DNA from: Sperchopsis tessellata
Lineage: Eukaryota > Arthropoda > Insecta > Coleoptera > Hydrophilidae
DNA: 32,286 bases
NCBI GenBank assembly: GCA_033557685.1
Contig: JAWQRN010000281.1
Span: forward strand, 1 to 32,286
Direction of reading: 5' to 3'
In this document: piece by piece, positions 22,601 to 32,286 of the stretch
Position numbering within the stretch: position 1 is the stretch's first letter
How the letters are laid out: each line of letters opens with the position of its first letter
Program-made: the position numbers and the translations under genes
The notes under the pieces: model-generated
Database searches by the model: none
What the model was told of the DNA's origin: nothing
What the model saw: only the letters and a program-made list of their open reading frames with translations

Positions 22601-25600
22601 TTTTAATCTAGTTAAAATATATTCTGAGATTTCCATACATCTGTAGTTAGCGCATGTGTGACTGTTTAACCGTTAAGTGAAAAAGTATGCAAAAAGGTTG
22701 TGGCTGAGGAAACTGAAAAACGTTAATACAACAAACATTTTCTACAATTAGGTCTGTTACAAAAATTGCTGGTAAGTTACAAGTTCCTGACATACTTACA
22801 ACTGGCATCACCACACAGTCATATAATTGGAATTGCGCCCACCATACGTATTCTTTTATCTAATCAATGTAGCACCAATTTCACTAATCATTTACTATAA
22901 GACATTATCAGAGTTAACGTTTATTTATCTTTTGACTGGGTCCTCAGAGCAGAACCTCATCGTAAGTCAAGAACTCCTGTATTTGATTAGTGCTATAAGC
23001 TGTGAAAAAATGTGTGAGAATGTTAACAATCAAGTTCAGTAACTAGTTTTAGTGGTAGGTTTTATTCAGAATGAATATAAAGAGAATTTTGGCTATTAAA
23101 ATAATAAATATTCAAACATGTATATATTCCATGATGCTTTCTCAATTAATATATTACACTATTATATTAATATTACAAGTTTACATCCTTTGGGGCATTA
23201 AAGCAATCGAAAACAAATTGCATTCAGTATATTTATTTCATACAGATTCAAAATTATTGTTGAAGCTACGCGCAAAACTGATAATTGAAGTTTTGAATTT
23301 ATATCCTGCTTAAATATGACATAAAACTGTACGTTAAAGACCAACAATGAATGTAACAAATCTGTTTATATACGTCTTTTAAAAAATGGACCTGAGAAAT
23401 TATTTTTATTATTAAAAAATGAAGGAAAGATCTAAAAAGGCATATATTTCTAGGCCACAGATTGCGTCAAGCCTAGACATTTCATAGTTTCCCTCTTTGG
23501 AATACAAAAGAAGATGTTTTCCCTTATCACTTACAATAAACAAAAAAGTATTGCACATGTTGAAATTAATTTTATAAATTAAAATATACCGAGTAAATGA
23601 ATTTGATAGAAAAAAGTGTTTAAAATGTACCATTACCTAGAGCTTTTAAAACTATTTTTGATTGCTGTTGAATAATAGAATATTAATTAGGTATTTCAAG
23701 GATTGTATTAAAAAATAAGTAATAAGGGGAAATCATTTTCTTCCGACTATTCAGCAAAGCAAATTATTATAACTTAACAAAAAACAATGAATAATATACT
23801 ATATAAAACCCACAATGAACCATAATAAAAATGACAATAAACAATTATACATAATGATATACCATAAAAATGAAAAAATAAAAACACAATACAATTTGAC
23901 AAACTGTATAAAAAATGCACAAATGAAAAAAAATTTAAATGGATACTGTGTTCTAGAAAAAATCTAATAAAAGTTAAAAACATTTCCAGCATTATTTTTC
24001 GCTAATGACACAACACTGCTAAATTTAAAGGTTCGCCTGTCACATTAATCGCTAGAAAAAAACAAGCTACTCTAAAATAGTTTGGTCATTTTGACTATCT
24101 CGAAATTTCTAATGTGTTTATTTTTTTTGTACGAAATACCAAATACCCCCAAAAATTATTGTGCCTAAACATACGTTCTATATATTTTTTTAAAGAATAT
24201 ATCATAGAATTTCTTTTTGAACACATTTAAATATATATATGCTCTGCCGAAGCATTGTTCATATATAAATATTGTTTTTTTTTTAGTTTTTAGAATTTAT
24301 CAACAAACAAATGGGAGTCATGTTAAGTATCTTTATTTTTAAATATAGCATAACTTTGATGCAGAGACATGAATATAAAATATTGGAAGATATATTGCAG
24401 TACAATATGTTAATGGAAATACACTTGAAAATTATTCATATTGTTTACAAAAGTTACAGTCTTGTGAGATCATTGACTAAGATTCAATGAAGCTATTGTT
24501 TATTGTTACTCATTTAGTGGAATCATGAGACAATAAATGGTAAAAAATCAATAATTAATTACACTGAATCAACGGTACATATGAAAACTAGGAAAAAATA
24601 AGAATCACATACATCATATTTCAGAGTTGTAAAGTGAAATGACATACTTAAAATAAAGCTATCTTCTTGATTTAACATGGAATAAAATGAAACAAGTTTT
24701 GCTAAATGATACGTTATTGACATGAAAGCATTTTGAATTTGTGCGTGGGTAGCATAGTGTGCAAATTTAACCAGAGGCGATACCCATGAAAAAGATTCGT
24801 TTAAAATGTCCGATCTGGTATAGCTTAACAACTGTGACAAATGTTGTGTGTTGGATTAACTGTAAATGTTGCTAAAGTAAACTATTCTGATATGATTATT
24901 TGATGATACTGTTTAAAAAGATAACTTCAACTTTTGAAAATAACAAAAAACTGTTGTATTTCTAATAATACATTAAAATGAATGTGATAATGAATTTTCA
25001 TATATACTTCAGATGAAAGATAAAAACATGTTTTACTAGAAGTGAAATTATAATTTCATTTGCATTTGAAAATTATTAATTGATTTTAATTAAAAAAAAT
25101 ATATATTTATTAAATCTACTAACTGCATAATATGGAAATGGTTAAAAATCCCAAAAAAATAAAGATACTTTTACATATTCTAAGTTGCAGTAAAAACTAA
25201 AAGTAAAAAACTGGCCGTAAAATACTCAAACATGTGATTAAATTATTTACAAACAAAATACAGTTAATATTAGTGTAATAGCAATGTAGAATATTGGGTT
25301 AATATTAAATTACGTATTTTGAAATATGCATCATTTCAGGTTAAAAACTTTCAGAATGATGTTTCCATTTACAACTAAAGGCTTGTATTTCAGAGAAAAC
25401 TAAGTATTAATGAATAAAAATGTAAACACTGGCTTTTTACTATAATGGAAGATAGTGTAATGATTAATAGGTAAAAATAAAGTTACAAACAACAAAAATA
25501 ATAAATTGCTTCAGGATGGATTCACCATCATAGAGAAAGATTTATTTACAATGACATAAATACTCAAATTTGTTTTTGTTTGACTGACCAGGTGGTTTAG

Positions 25601-26699
25601 AAACCACATGTTATAAATTAATCACCGGTCTAATGATATTGAACATCGTGTGATTTGACCAATAAGCGCTTCAATATAAATTAAAATAACATCTCATACC
25701 ACTGCCTGTCGAAAAATATATTTAACATCATAAGAGAATAAGAAAAGTATTAGAAGACACATGACAATATTTAGGATATGACAAACTCAAGTGAAATTCT
25801 ATTATATTTAATCACACAGTATATAAAAAAAGATGTGATATTTCAATTCAAGCGAAAATAAAAAATTATATTGAATAACCTCATACTTACTAAAATATAT
25901 ACCTGGCATTAAGTGCAATTAGGGAAGTTAGTTTGTTAAATGCTAGAGTATATCAGTCGGAGCAAAACTAAGCAAGAAATAATGACATTTTATTGAAAAT
26001 TAATTTTACACTACAAGCTCAAATTGTATTCGTACGCTGGTCTCATAATTACTGTAAAAGAATTACATGTAGTTTTTAGAAGGTAATAAATGCTAAGGCA
26101 ATGATAAGGCTATTTCTTCTTAGAAAGTATATTTAAGAAGCTTCAAGAATATTCGAACAAGTATTTACATTCCAAAAAAGTGTGTAATTTTTCCATGTTG
26201 TGGGAATAATTGTCATTAAAATCAAATTCTCATTAATATTTTAATGTTATTACTGAAATAGTTTTATAAATCATCACTAAGTATGAAAAACTATATTGGT
26301 CTCAAGATTTCAAGTTGAATTAAGGTGAAAAGTGAAAAATACAATTAGATTATCTACTGGCATTGATTCAATGATTTCAACTCAGTTGAGTAAGTGTTTT
26401 ATTTTCATTTTTTCAACCGTATCGAATTAACTCATTCCCAATGAAACTCTAAAGAAAAATATATATGAGCTTGTAGTATAAAATTATATATCCTGAGTCT
26501 ATAATTCCATGAATTACATTTAAACCTGATTTGTTTTACTATATCCAATATTCTAATAGCTAATACACTATTTTAAAAAATTTAATTGAATTAAAAGAGA
26601 AAAACAAGTATTAATAGCAGTCCGATAATCACGTGCCGAAAAGAAATGATTGTATTATTTTGTTTCTTACATTTAACAACATATTTGAGGGCTTTCACT
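19655..26699. other. 7 kb AT-rich intergenic region, including presumed flotillin-2 3' UTR
   Basis: No gene, RNA gene or recognisable transposon is visible. Open frames of 70-93 codons at 22827-23042, 23071-23313, 23412-23633, 23774-23992 and 24559-24840 are biased to F/I/L/Y/K/N residues and look random. The right part is probably flotillin-2 3' UTR: the nearest minus-strand AATAAA (TTTATT on the plus strand) below the stop is at 26398-26403, with another at 25989-25994. A patch at 19850-20110 is less AT-rich, but nothing in it is recognisable. Confidence 0.5.
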
Positions 26700-28937
26700 C
26701 TATTTAACAGCAGCAGTTTGCTGAGTAATAGTGGCACCAGGGATCTTTCCTAACACTTTAGAAAGATCAACTCCAGTTAAGGCATTTACAGCTGGTGGAA
26801 TCTGGCTGATCAGGCGAGAGACTTCAGAGATTGTATTATCAGAACCTCCAATCAAGACGATCTCCTCGGTCTTGGCTAATGGAGCAGATAGTTCAGCAGC
26901 AATCTGAAAAATAAAATATATTCGTTACAGTGTATGAAAACTATTGTTATGGGATGCAGATATATTTTAGTCTTTGGGAAAGTGGCAAATGAGTCAAAAA
27001 TTTCATGTTTGTATAATTGACAGAAATAAGTGAAGCTTGAATAGAAAATAAAAAGAAGGGGAGAATCCTGTGAACATTAAAATGTTTGGGAACTCTGTCT
27101 AAAGAAAGCTATAAATACAAGAGAGGTATATATACTAAAAATAGAAGAGCATTTGACAAGATTTGTATGAATTTTCAGAAAAAAATAGTAGTAGGTATAG
27201 ATAAAGCTGTGAGGAGGCAAGTAATATACATTGCCTCAGAGATATACCTCAGGAAAATTCTCATAGAATGGGCTCATAAAGACATTGGCTGTGATTGGTA
27301 GAAAAATAATTCTTGAATTTGAAGTTATTTGGAATTACAACGTATCTCTGTCAAATTAATGTCTTGGGTCATCACTTTCCTAGTTATATATTTCTTGACA
27401 ATACCAATGCATTAACATTCATTGAAGTAACACCGCTCACCTTGAAACTGTCCCTTGCAACAGTGGATGGTACTTTGGTACTTATCAGAACGTCTACATT
27501 ATTGTCTATCTAATCTAAATAATTTTTTTGAAACATGTTTGAAGAAAGGTTCAAAGATTATTTAGAAAATCGGTAGAGTAAGTAGCTGTGCGGCTACGGC
27601 CAATGCTTACGAGCAGATGTTGGAAAACATATCTGTACTATAGGGGTATAAATTGTAACTCTATCTCAACAAATTTTTAAGTACTGTTCAATAGAAAGTT
27701 ACTTCTTACCTCAAACTATATTGAAAAGTTATTAAATGTTATTGGCGTAACATTTAGTTGAGATACATGAAACGATTTTCCTTATTCATCAGGAATGAGT
27801 TTCAAAATGGTATAGTAAGTAATAATTCCAATAGAAAAAATAAAAAACCTCCATTCCTTACAAAAGATTGATACATACCTTGGGTAAGGCTTCCAACACC
27901 AGTGACATCTTAGCAGCTTCTCCATACTGTTTATATACAGCAGCTTTGAGTCTCATTGTTTCTGCCTCAGCTTTACCTACACTTGAGATTGCTCCGGCTT
28001 CAGCAGCACCAATAAGTTTAGTTTTTTCACTGTCAGCTATAGCAGCTTGTACAGTTTGAGTTCTGAAAAATGGGAAATGACCATTATTATAACTAATCAT
28101 AATAATACATTCACTGCCTTAAAAATTTTTGGCTTGTTCATTAGAAGGAGGATAAAAATATGTTCAATTATTGGATGGAACAGAAAAAAAAATATATCAA
28201 TATAATATTTAGAAGTTACTCCTAAGGATTTTATTAGACTAATTGCATGTAGATAACCCTGATAGTGTTTGGGATAGAACTTTTGCCACTTACAGAAAAA
28301 TTCAGGCTCTAGTGGTAGCTCAAAAGGAAACATTATTTTAAAAATAAAGAAACAAAATTTGGTGATTATTTTTAATATGCTAAGCTATGAATCTGCGTAC
28401 ATACAACTGGCCTCAAATGTACCTAAAAGGGTTGAGTTGCCATATAAAAGAAGGCCAAACAATTGACAAATTACATTTCTGATAAAAAACCTTTACATAC
28501 TGTCTATATATGAAGGTACTTCTGAAATATAACCTTACCTCTTGCCCTCAGCTATTGTCTGAACTCGGTAGCTTTCAGCTTCAGCAGGCAGACGCACAGT
28601 GGCATTAAGTTCTCTCTCCTTTCTAAGAACCTCCTGTGCTTCAATTTCAATCTGCTTTCTTCTTTCGACGACTTCGATTTGGATTTCTTCGTTTCGTATT
28701 TTTTGACGAATCTTCGCGGCTTGAAGTTCATAGGCCAGTTGAGCTTCAGCTTTCTTTAAAGTAAAAAACACAAATTTAGTAAGATGCATAAAAATTTCGG
28801 TAATAAATGTAACTTACGGCAGTGTTGATTTCCTGATCAAAATTGGCTTTCTGCAGTTTAAACATTCTAGTGTTGTCTTCAATCTTAGTGTCGGTTGAGT
28901 ACTTGATATCCATGGCGGATTTTTGCATTTCGGCTTC
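26700..28937 (-). CDS. FLOT2: Flotillin-2 (3' part, four exons)
   Basis: Flotillin-2 (reggie-1) is a membrane-microdomain scaffold that oligomerises with flotillin-1 at the cytoplasmic face of the plasma membrane and endosomes (family knowledge). Minus-strand exons in transcript order: 28937-28818, 28753-28539, 28062-27879, 26903-26700. Junctions are GT-AG and in frame, giving 240 residues plus a TAG. The first exon reads EAEMQKSAMDIKYSTDTKIE. The second has the long charged helix with KAEAQLAYELQAAKIRQKI, EEIQIEVVERRKQIEIEAQE and PAEAESYRVQTIAEGKR. The third has AEAGAISSVGKAEAETMRLK and YGEAAKMSLVLEALPK. The last has IAAELSAPLAKTEEIVLIGG and ALTGVDLSKVLGKIPGA. This is the Glu-Ala-rich flotillin coiled coil and C-terminal tail; the LIGG/TGVDLSK end fits flotillin-2 better than flotillin-1. 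About 190 residues, including the PHB/SPFH domain, lie right of the window. The gene converges tail-to-tail with PI4KA. Confidence 0.93.
26904..27878 (-). other. Last flotillin-2 intron
   Basis: This intron lies between ...LVLEALPK and IAAELSAP, with donor AAG/GTATGTATC and acceptor TTTTTCAG on the minus strand, phase 0. It carries dispersed repeat copy B (about 27415-27505). The patch 27565-27650 is richer in GC than its surroundings (CTGTGCGGCTACGGCC). It does not fold into a tRNA that I can see. The rest is unremarkable. Confidence 0.6.
27415..27505 (+). repeat. Short dispersed repeat, copy B
   Basis: This aligns with 12810-12905 in the same plus-strand orientation and shares the long identical word TGTCCCTTGCAACAGTGGA. 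Here it lies in a flotillin-2 intron, antisense to that gene. Two diverged copies 14.6 kb apart in different genes indicate a dispersed family rather than a local duplication. Confidence 0.7.
28063..28538 (-). other. Flotillin-2 intron, no other feature seen
   Basis: This intron joins EGK-R inside an Arg codon (AG/A); the minus-strand donor is AG/GTAAGG and the acceptor TTTTTCAG. No repeat or RNA gene is recognised. Confidence 0.6.
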
Positions 28938-29494
28938 CTATAACAAAAAAAAATTAGAATCAGTTCTCATTTACAACTATTTAGGTTTAGGTCATAATTT
29001 TTTAAATTAAATATTATTTATTATGTTAATGTAATTATCATAAAAAATGACAATGAGAACATTTAGACTATTTTTGAATGACTACTCTTAAAAAAGCCAA
29101 ACTTTGCAATTTCCACTTGTAGCTCGGAAATGGTAGTAGATATTGTTTTGGCTATATTAATATAGAAAAAAATTGGGTTTTAAAGACATAGTTCGTTTCT
29201 TCTAAGTTTATTATAAAAATAGTTTCTCTTTTAATGACATACAAATTCAATTTTCTATTGGGAACCTCAGCTATCTTACCAGATGAAGCGTAAGTTTATA
29301 TTCGACCGTTTTACGAATTCTTACAGACAACAATAATCAATTAACAAAAACAATCTAAATACAACTGTTCTTGAAAAATTTCTCAACATATTCTCTCAGC
29401 AACTTTTTGTTTAATATCTTTTCGTTTTGGCGTGGGACATCATTAAGTTTTTTTTTTAATAGAGACTACTCGAGTTTTAAAGCTGATTTTTATA
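28938..29494 (-). other. Flotillin-2 intron, segment next to the first visible exon
   Basis: AT-rich intron sequence starts at the minus-strand acceptor TTATAG, just before EAEMQKSAM. I see no further flotillin exon here; the gene's next exon is beyond the right edge, so this intron is at least 3.3 kb. It ends at the TA flanking the mariner. Confidence 0.6.
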
Positions 29495-29521
29495 CCAGGT
29501 CTGTAAATATGAAACTGGAAT
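29495..29521 (+). repeat. Mariner left terminal inverted repeat
   Basis: It begins CCAGGTCTGTAAATATGAAA directly after a TA and continues CTGGAAT. It pairs with 30679-30705, with one mismatch (CTGG against CCGG). Confidence 0.9.
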
Positions 29522-30678
29522 TTTTTTATAGAAAATACACATTTATTGTATGGAAATGGTAAAAAGTATTTCATTGAAAGTATTGCCCATTGCTAGCTAC
29601 ACATTTTTCCCATCTCTCTGGCAATTTGTGGATGACATGCCAAAAAAACTGTTGAGCCATTTTCGTAAGAAGTGAAGCACTACTAAGCAAGTGCGTGTCC
29701 CATTGATGCAAATAAGTAGTAATCGGATGAAGCCAAGTCTGGTGAGTAAGCCGCATATGAAAGTATTTGCCAACGAAACACCTCAATCGTTTCCTTGACC
29801 GGTTTTGCTGTGTGCGATGGTGCATTATCATGAAGCAAAATCATTTTGTGTAGCCTCTTTTGATATTCTGTTAGTTATTCACGCAATGCTTGGTTCAAAT
29901 CCATCATTTGTTGTTGGTAACATTCAGTATTAACGGTTTCGCCAGGTTTTAGCAGATCATAATAGATAATACCCTTCTGATCCCACCAAACTCAGAACAT
30001 TGTCTTCCGTCCGTAGCGATTTGGCCTTCCAGTCGATGTTGCTGGTTTGCTTGGAGTTACCCATGATATTTTACGTTTAGGATTCTCGAAATATATCTAT
30101 TTTTTATCGCCACTCACAATTCGATGGAGAAATGATTTTGTTTTGTACCTGGAGAGCAGCATTTCACAAGTAGTTTTTCGGTTTTCCTGCGGTCCTTCAT
30201 TCAGTTCATGTGGAACCAATTTTCCCACTTTCTGAATCTTTCCCATGGTTTTCAAACGTATTGAGACGGTTTCTCGTGTCACATTTAAATGATCCGCAAG
30301 TTGTTGTTGCATTTGAGCGTCATCCTCATCCAACAATGTTTGCTATTCGGCGTCTTCAAACTTTCTTGGTGGTCTTTCACTTTCTTCAATTCTCACGTCA
30401 AAATCGCCACTTTTGAATTTATTAAACCACTCAAAGCACTGTGATTTACCAAGAGCATGCTCACCGTTAACTTTGACAAGCATTCGATGTGATTCTACAG
30501 CAGTTTTCTTCAAATGGTAAAAGAAAATCAATGCTGTCCGCAAATTGTAGTTTTTAGGCACAAAATTCGAAATGTTCGCTATGAAAAAGTATGTTGTTAT
30601 ATGAAACTTGTATTGTTGTGATGCCAATGACGTGGTTTGACAGTCACTACATTGACAACTAAAGTCGTCAATGAGCAA

Positions 30679-30705
30679 ATTCCGGTTTCATATTTACAGA
30701 CCTGG
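30679..30705 (-). repeat. Mariner right terminal inverted repeat
   Basis: The reverse complement of the left repeat, ending at 30705 and followed by the second TA copy at 30706-30707. Confidence 0.9.
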
Positions 30706-30707
30706 TA

Positions 30708-31113
30708 GATATACTTTTCTATTGTGATTTCAAAAATATATTACATATGGGAAAAATGTTGATATCAGGATTCAAAAAACAAATTTATATTTTATAGTTA
30801 TAATTTAAGATGGTTGTGATATAATTTTCAGTTATATCTCCAGGAATTTGCATAAAGACACTAGGCTTACCACAACTATCAAAAGTTCGACAAAATTTAT
30901 TTTAATGTGTTTCATGTAGAAAACATCAAAATAAATATGAAGAAAAAGTAGGTGAATAAAATGAAGAATATATTTTGAAATCATTGTCGTATTCAACATC
31001 TGTTCATATCAGACGTTTTCTCAAGCGCTCCAGTTTAAAATTCATAGTGGTATAAAGTATATTTAAGTGTACCATTAAAATCCTAATAATAGTGTTGGTG
31101 AATTTAATAATTC
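30708..31113. other. Spacer between mariner and gag-like remnant
   Basis: AT-rich intronic DNA of the flotillin-2 gene with no recognisable feature. Confidence 0.5.
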
Positions 31114-32286
31114 ATGGATGTCGACGAGGAGCACCAGCCCGACGGGGGCGGAGGCGCAGGGAGTACCATTTTTTTTAATTAATTAATCAAGCAAATGATA
31201 TTGTTAATGAGTATGATCCTCATTGAGATAACTATTCAGTTAGAGGCAATATGCAAAATGTTTATGTAAATCGAAGTTTGAATACAGATGGTTTAGTTGC
31301 AACCCCCGAATGCAAAGAAATAGTACACTTTTAAATAATGTTAGCAATATAGGCTCAGATTCTAATCATCTAAAATCTAATAAAGGTTAATCAAATGATA
31401 AATCCCAAAATCCTGTAACTAACTTAAATAATAATAATTCATTTAGTGTAATTAAAGTAGGTGTCGAAACACGTGCTACGCCTAATAAAAAACAAGAAAA
31501 AACACACGCAAAAATATATTACATGGAAACGGGTCCGTTTAATGTATATATAGAAAAAGCAAATATGCAAGAGTCAGAACAACAATCTTCATCTCAGCCA
31601 CAAAATTTAGGAAGGTTACACCCTATGGATATTGGAACCTTAATATTTGAAAAACATGAAAATATTAAAATATATATTAAAAATATTTCCTCAATTGGAA
31701 AGACTAAAATAAAAGTGGAATGTGCAGATTTTAACACAGCAAATACTTTACTTAAATCGGAATAAGTCATTAAAAATAATTATACGGCATATATTCCTCA
31801 GTACTTGGCAAGACACCGTGGGGTAATTAGAGACGTTCATATAGGCTATTCAAATGATCATTTGCTAGCTAACACAGAGGTCCCCATATCCCAACAAAAC
31901 TGTTTATATCCAAACGCAAACAATAGTTACAAAATATTAGAAATTGAACGACTTAAACGAAGAGTTATCTCTGACGACAATTCTGTGGTTTATGTTGATA
32001 CGGCTTCAATTGTGATCTCTTTTAAAGGTCAAAAACTTTCAAGTCATGTACGTATGTGTGGTTCTCTCCGTGAAGTTGACCATATATACAAAAAGTTCTA
32101 CAATGTCAAAATTGCCTGTTTTTTGGCCATACTGCAAAAGTTTGTAGAGGTAAGGTAAGATCGTTGTGGTGATAATCATAAAAAGATGAATGGACTTCTC
32201 AGGTTCCTCCCACTTGTATTCATTGCAAGGGTTCTCATTTGACTTCTGAGATAAATAAATGCGTAGAATTTAATAGGCAAAAGAAA
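31114..32286 (+). pseudogene. Jockey-type LINE ORF1 (gag-like) remnant, cut by the window end
   Basis: The sequence starts with ATG at 31114 in an unusually GC-rich patch (DVDEEHQPDGGGGAGST). Frame breaks follow, with coding-like residues in another frame (GNMQNVYVNRSLNTDG). A long frame then runs to 32158, broken by one TAA at 31763-31765. It contains YYMETGPFNVYIEK, YIPQYLARHRGVIRDV, ILEIERLKRRV, YVDTASIVISFKGQKL and HVRM. This order is typical of ORF1 nucleic-acid-binding proteins of jockey/X-type elements (I..VRRL.RR, Y..T.T..L.F.G..LP..V). A frameshift near 32098 shifts into CQNCLFFGHTAKVC at 32104-32145, a Cx2Cx4Hx4C zinc knuckle. A second Cys/His cluster follows (CIHCKGSH...C). It lies antisense to flotillin-2 in its intron. 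The reverse-transcriptase part, if present, would be to the right of the window. Not functional as read. Confidence 0.75.

Larger units (their letters stand above)
29495..30705 (-). mobile_element. Full-length but inactivated mariner element
   Basis: Inverted terminal repeats starting CCAGGTCTGTAAATATGAAA match at both ends, about 26 of 27 bases, and are bounded by TA at 29493-29494 and 30706-30707. That is the hallmark mariner target duplication. The length of 1,211 bp is close to the family's usual 1.3 kb. The minus strand encodes a degraded transposase: HTH region (FEWFNKFKSGDFDV, QLADHLNVTRETVSIRLK), then VSGDKK, VWWDQKGIIYYDLLKPGET, LLHDNAPSHTAKPVKE, YSPDLASSDYYLFASMGHA and LPERWEKCVASNGQYF. 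The three catalytic Asp positions are kept, with 34 residues between the second and third, as in mariner D,D34D. In-frame stops are at 30343-30345, 30097-30099, 29992-29994, 29875-29877 and a tandem pair at 29680-29685. A frameshift follows before the C-terminus. Not autonomous. Subfamily not resolved. Confidence 0.9.

Noticed and set aside
22827..24840. Five open frames of 70-93 codons in the AT-rich intergenic region
   Set aside because: Composition is F/I/L/Y/K/N-rich with no motif, matching chance frames in AT-rich DNA.
27086..27301. 71-codon plus-strand frame in a flotillin-2 intron
   Set aside because: It starts at an alternative codon, has no motif or neighbour, and lies antisense in a clear intron.
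27565..27650. GC-richer patch that looked like a possible tRNA or tRNA-derived SINE
   Set aside because: I could not find a cloverleaf or convincing A and B boxes.
30047..30416. Plus-strand open frames across the mariner
   Set aside because: They are reverse-strand shadows of the degraded transposase, which is read clearly on the minus strand.
1..32286. CRISPR array, bacterial operon, or a new defence or biosynthetic cluster
   Set aside because: No regularly spaced repeats and no prokaryotic gene organisation; the content is spliced animal genes and decayed transposons.

Overview
This is animal nuclear DNA, most likely from an insect. It is AT-rich, has spliced genes with GT-AG introns, and is littered with decayed transposons of the kinds common in insects (mariner, jockey/CR1-type LINEs, pogo/Tigger). 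I cannot name the order or species with confidence.

Layout. (1) 616-14059 (+) holds the last 16 exons of the phosphatidylinositol 4-kinase III alpha gene (PI4KA): about 1,486 codons ending at a true stop. They cover the middle helical region, the lipid-kinase-unique/helical domain and the whole catalytic domain; the N-terminal part, about 600 residues by comparison with the human protein, lies left of the window. Its introns carry an RNase H piece of a LINE (1-407, -), a decayed THAP zinc finger (about 1231-1401, +), a LINE reverse-transcriptase piece (about 5590-6030, -), a 5'-truncated LINE with a (TAA)n tail (about 11290-12378, +) and a short dispersed repeat (about 12810-12905). (2) 14060-26699 is the intergenic space between two convergent genes. 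It holds the PI4KA 3'UTR, a broken LINE (about 16160-17580, -), and an internally deleted pogo/Tigger/Jerky-like transposon remnant (18535-19654, -), followed by about 7 kb of AT-rich DNA in which I see no gene. (3) 26700-28937 (-) holds the last four exons of flotillin-2 (240 residues), tail-to-tail with PI4KA; the N-terminal PHB part lies right of the window. (4) The flotillin intron running off the right edge contains a full-length but dead mariner (29495-30705, with matching terminal repeats and TA duplications) and the ORF1/gag remnant of a jockey-type LINE (31114 to the window end), oriented opposite to the gene.

How the genes work together. PI4KA makes PI4P at the plasma membrane and flotillin-2 scaffolds plasma-membrane microdomains. 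Their adjacency is convergent, so shared promoter control is not suggested, and I see no operon-like or cluster logic. I found no RNA gene, no CRISPR and no new biological system. The most interesting items are the THAP relic, the internally deleted Tigger-like element, the repeat family shared by the two host genes, and an unidentified coding-like stretch at about 18140-18500 (-).
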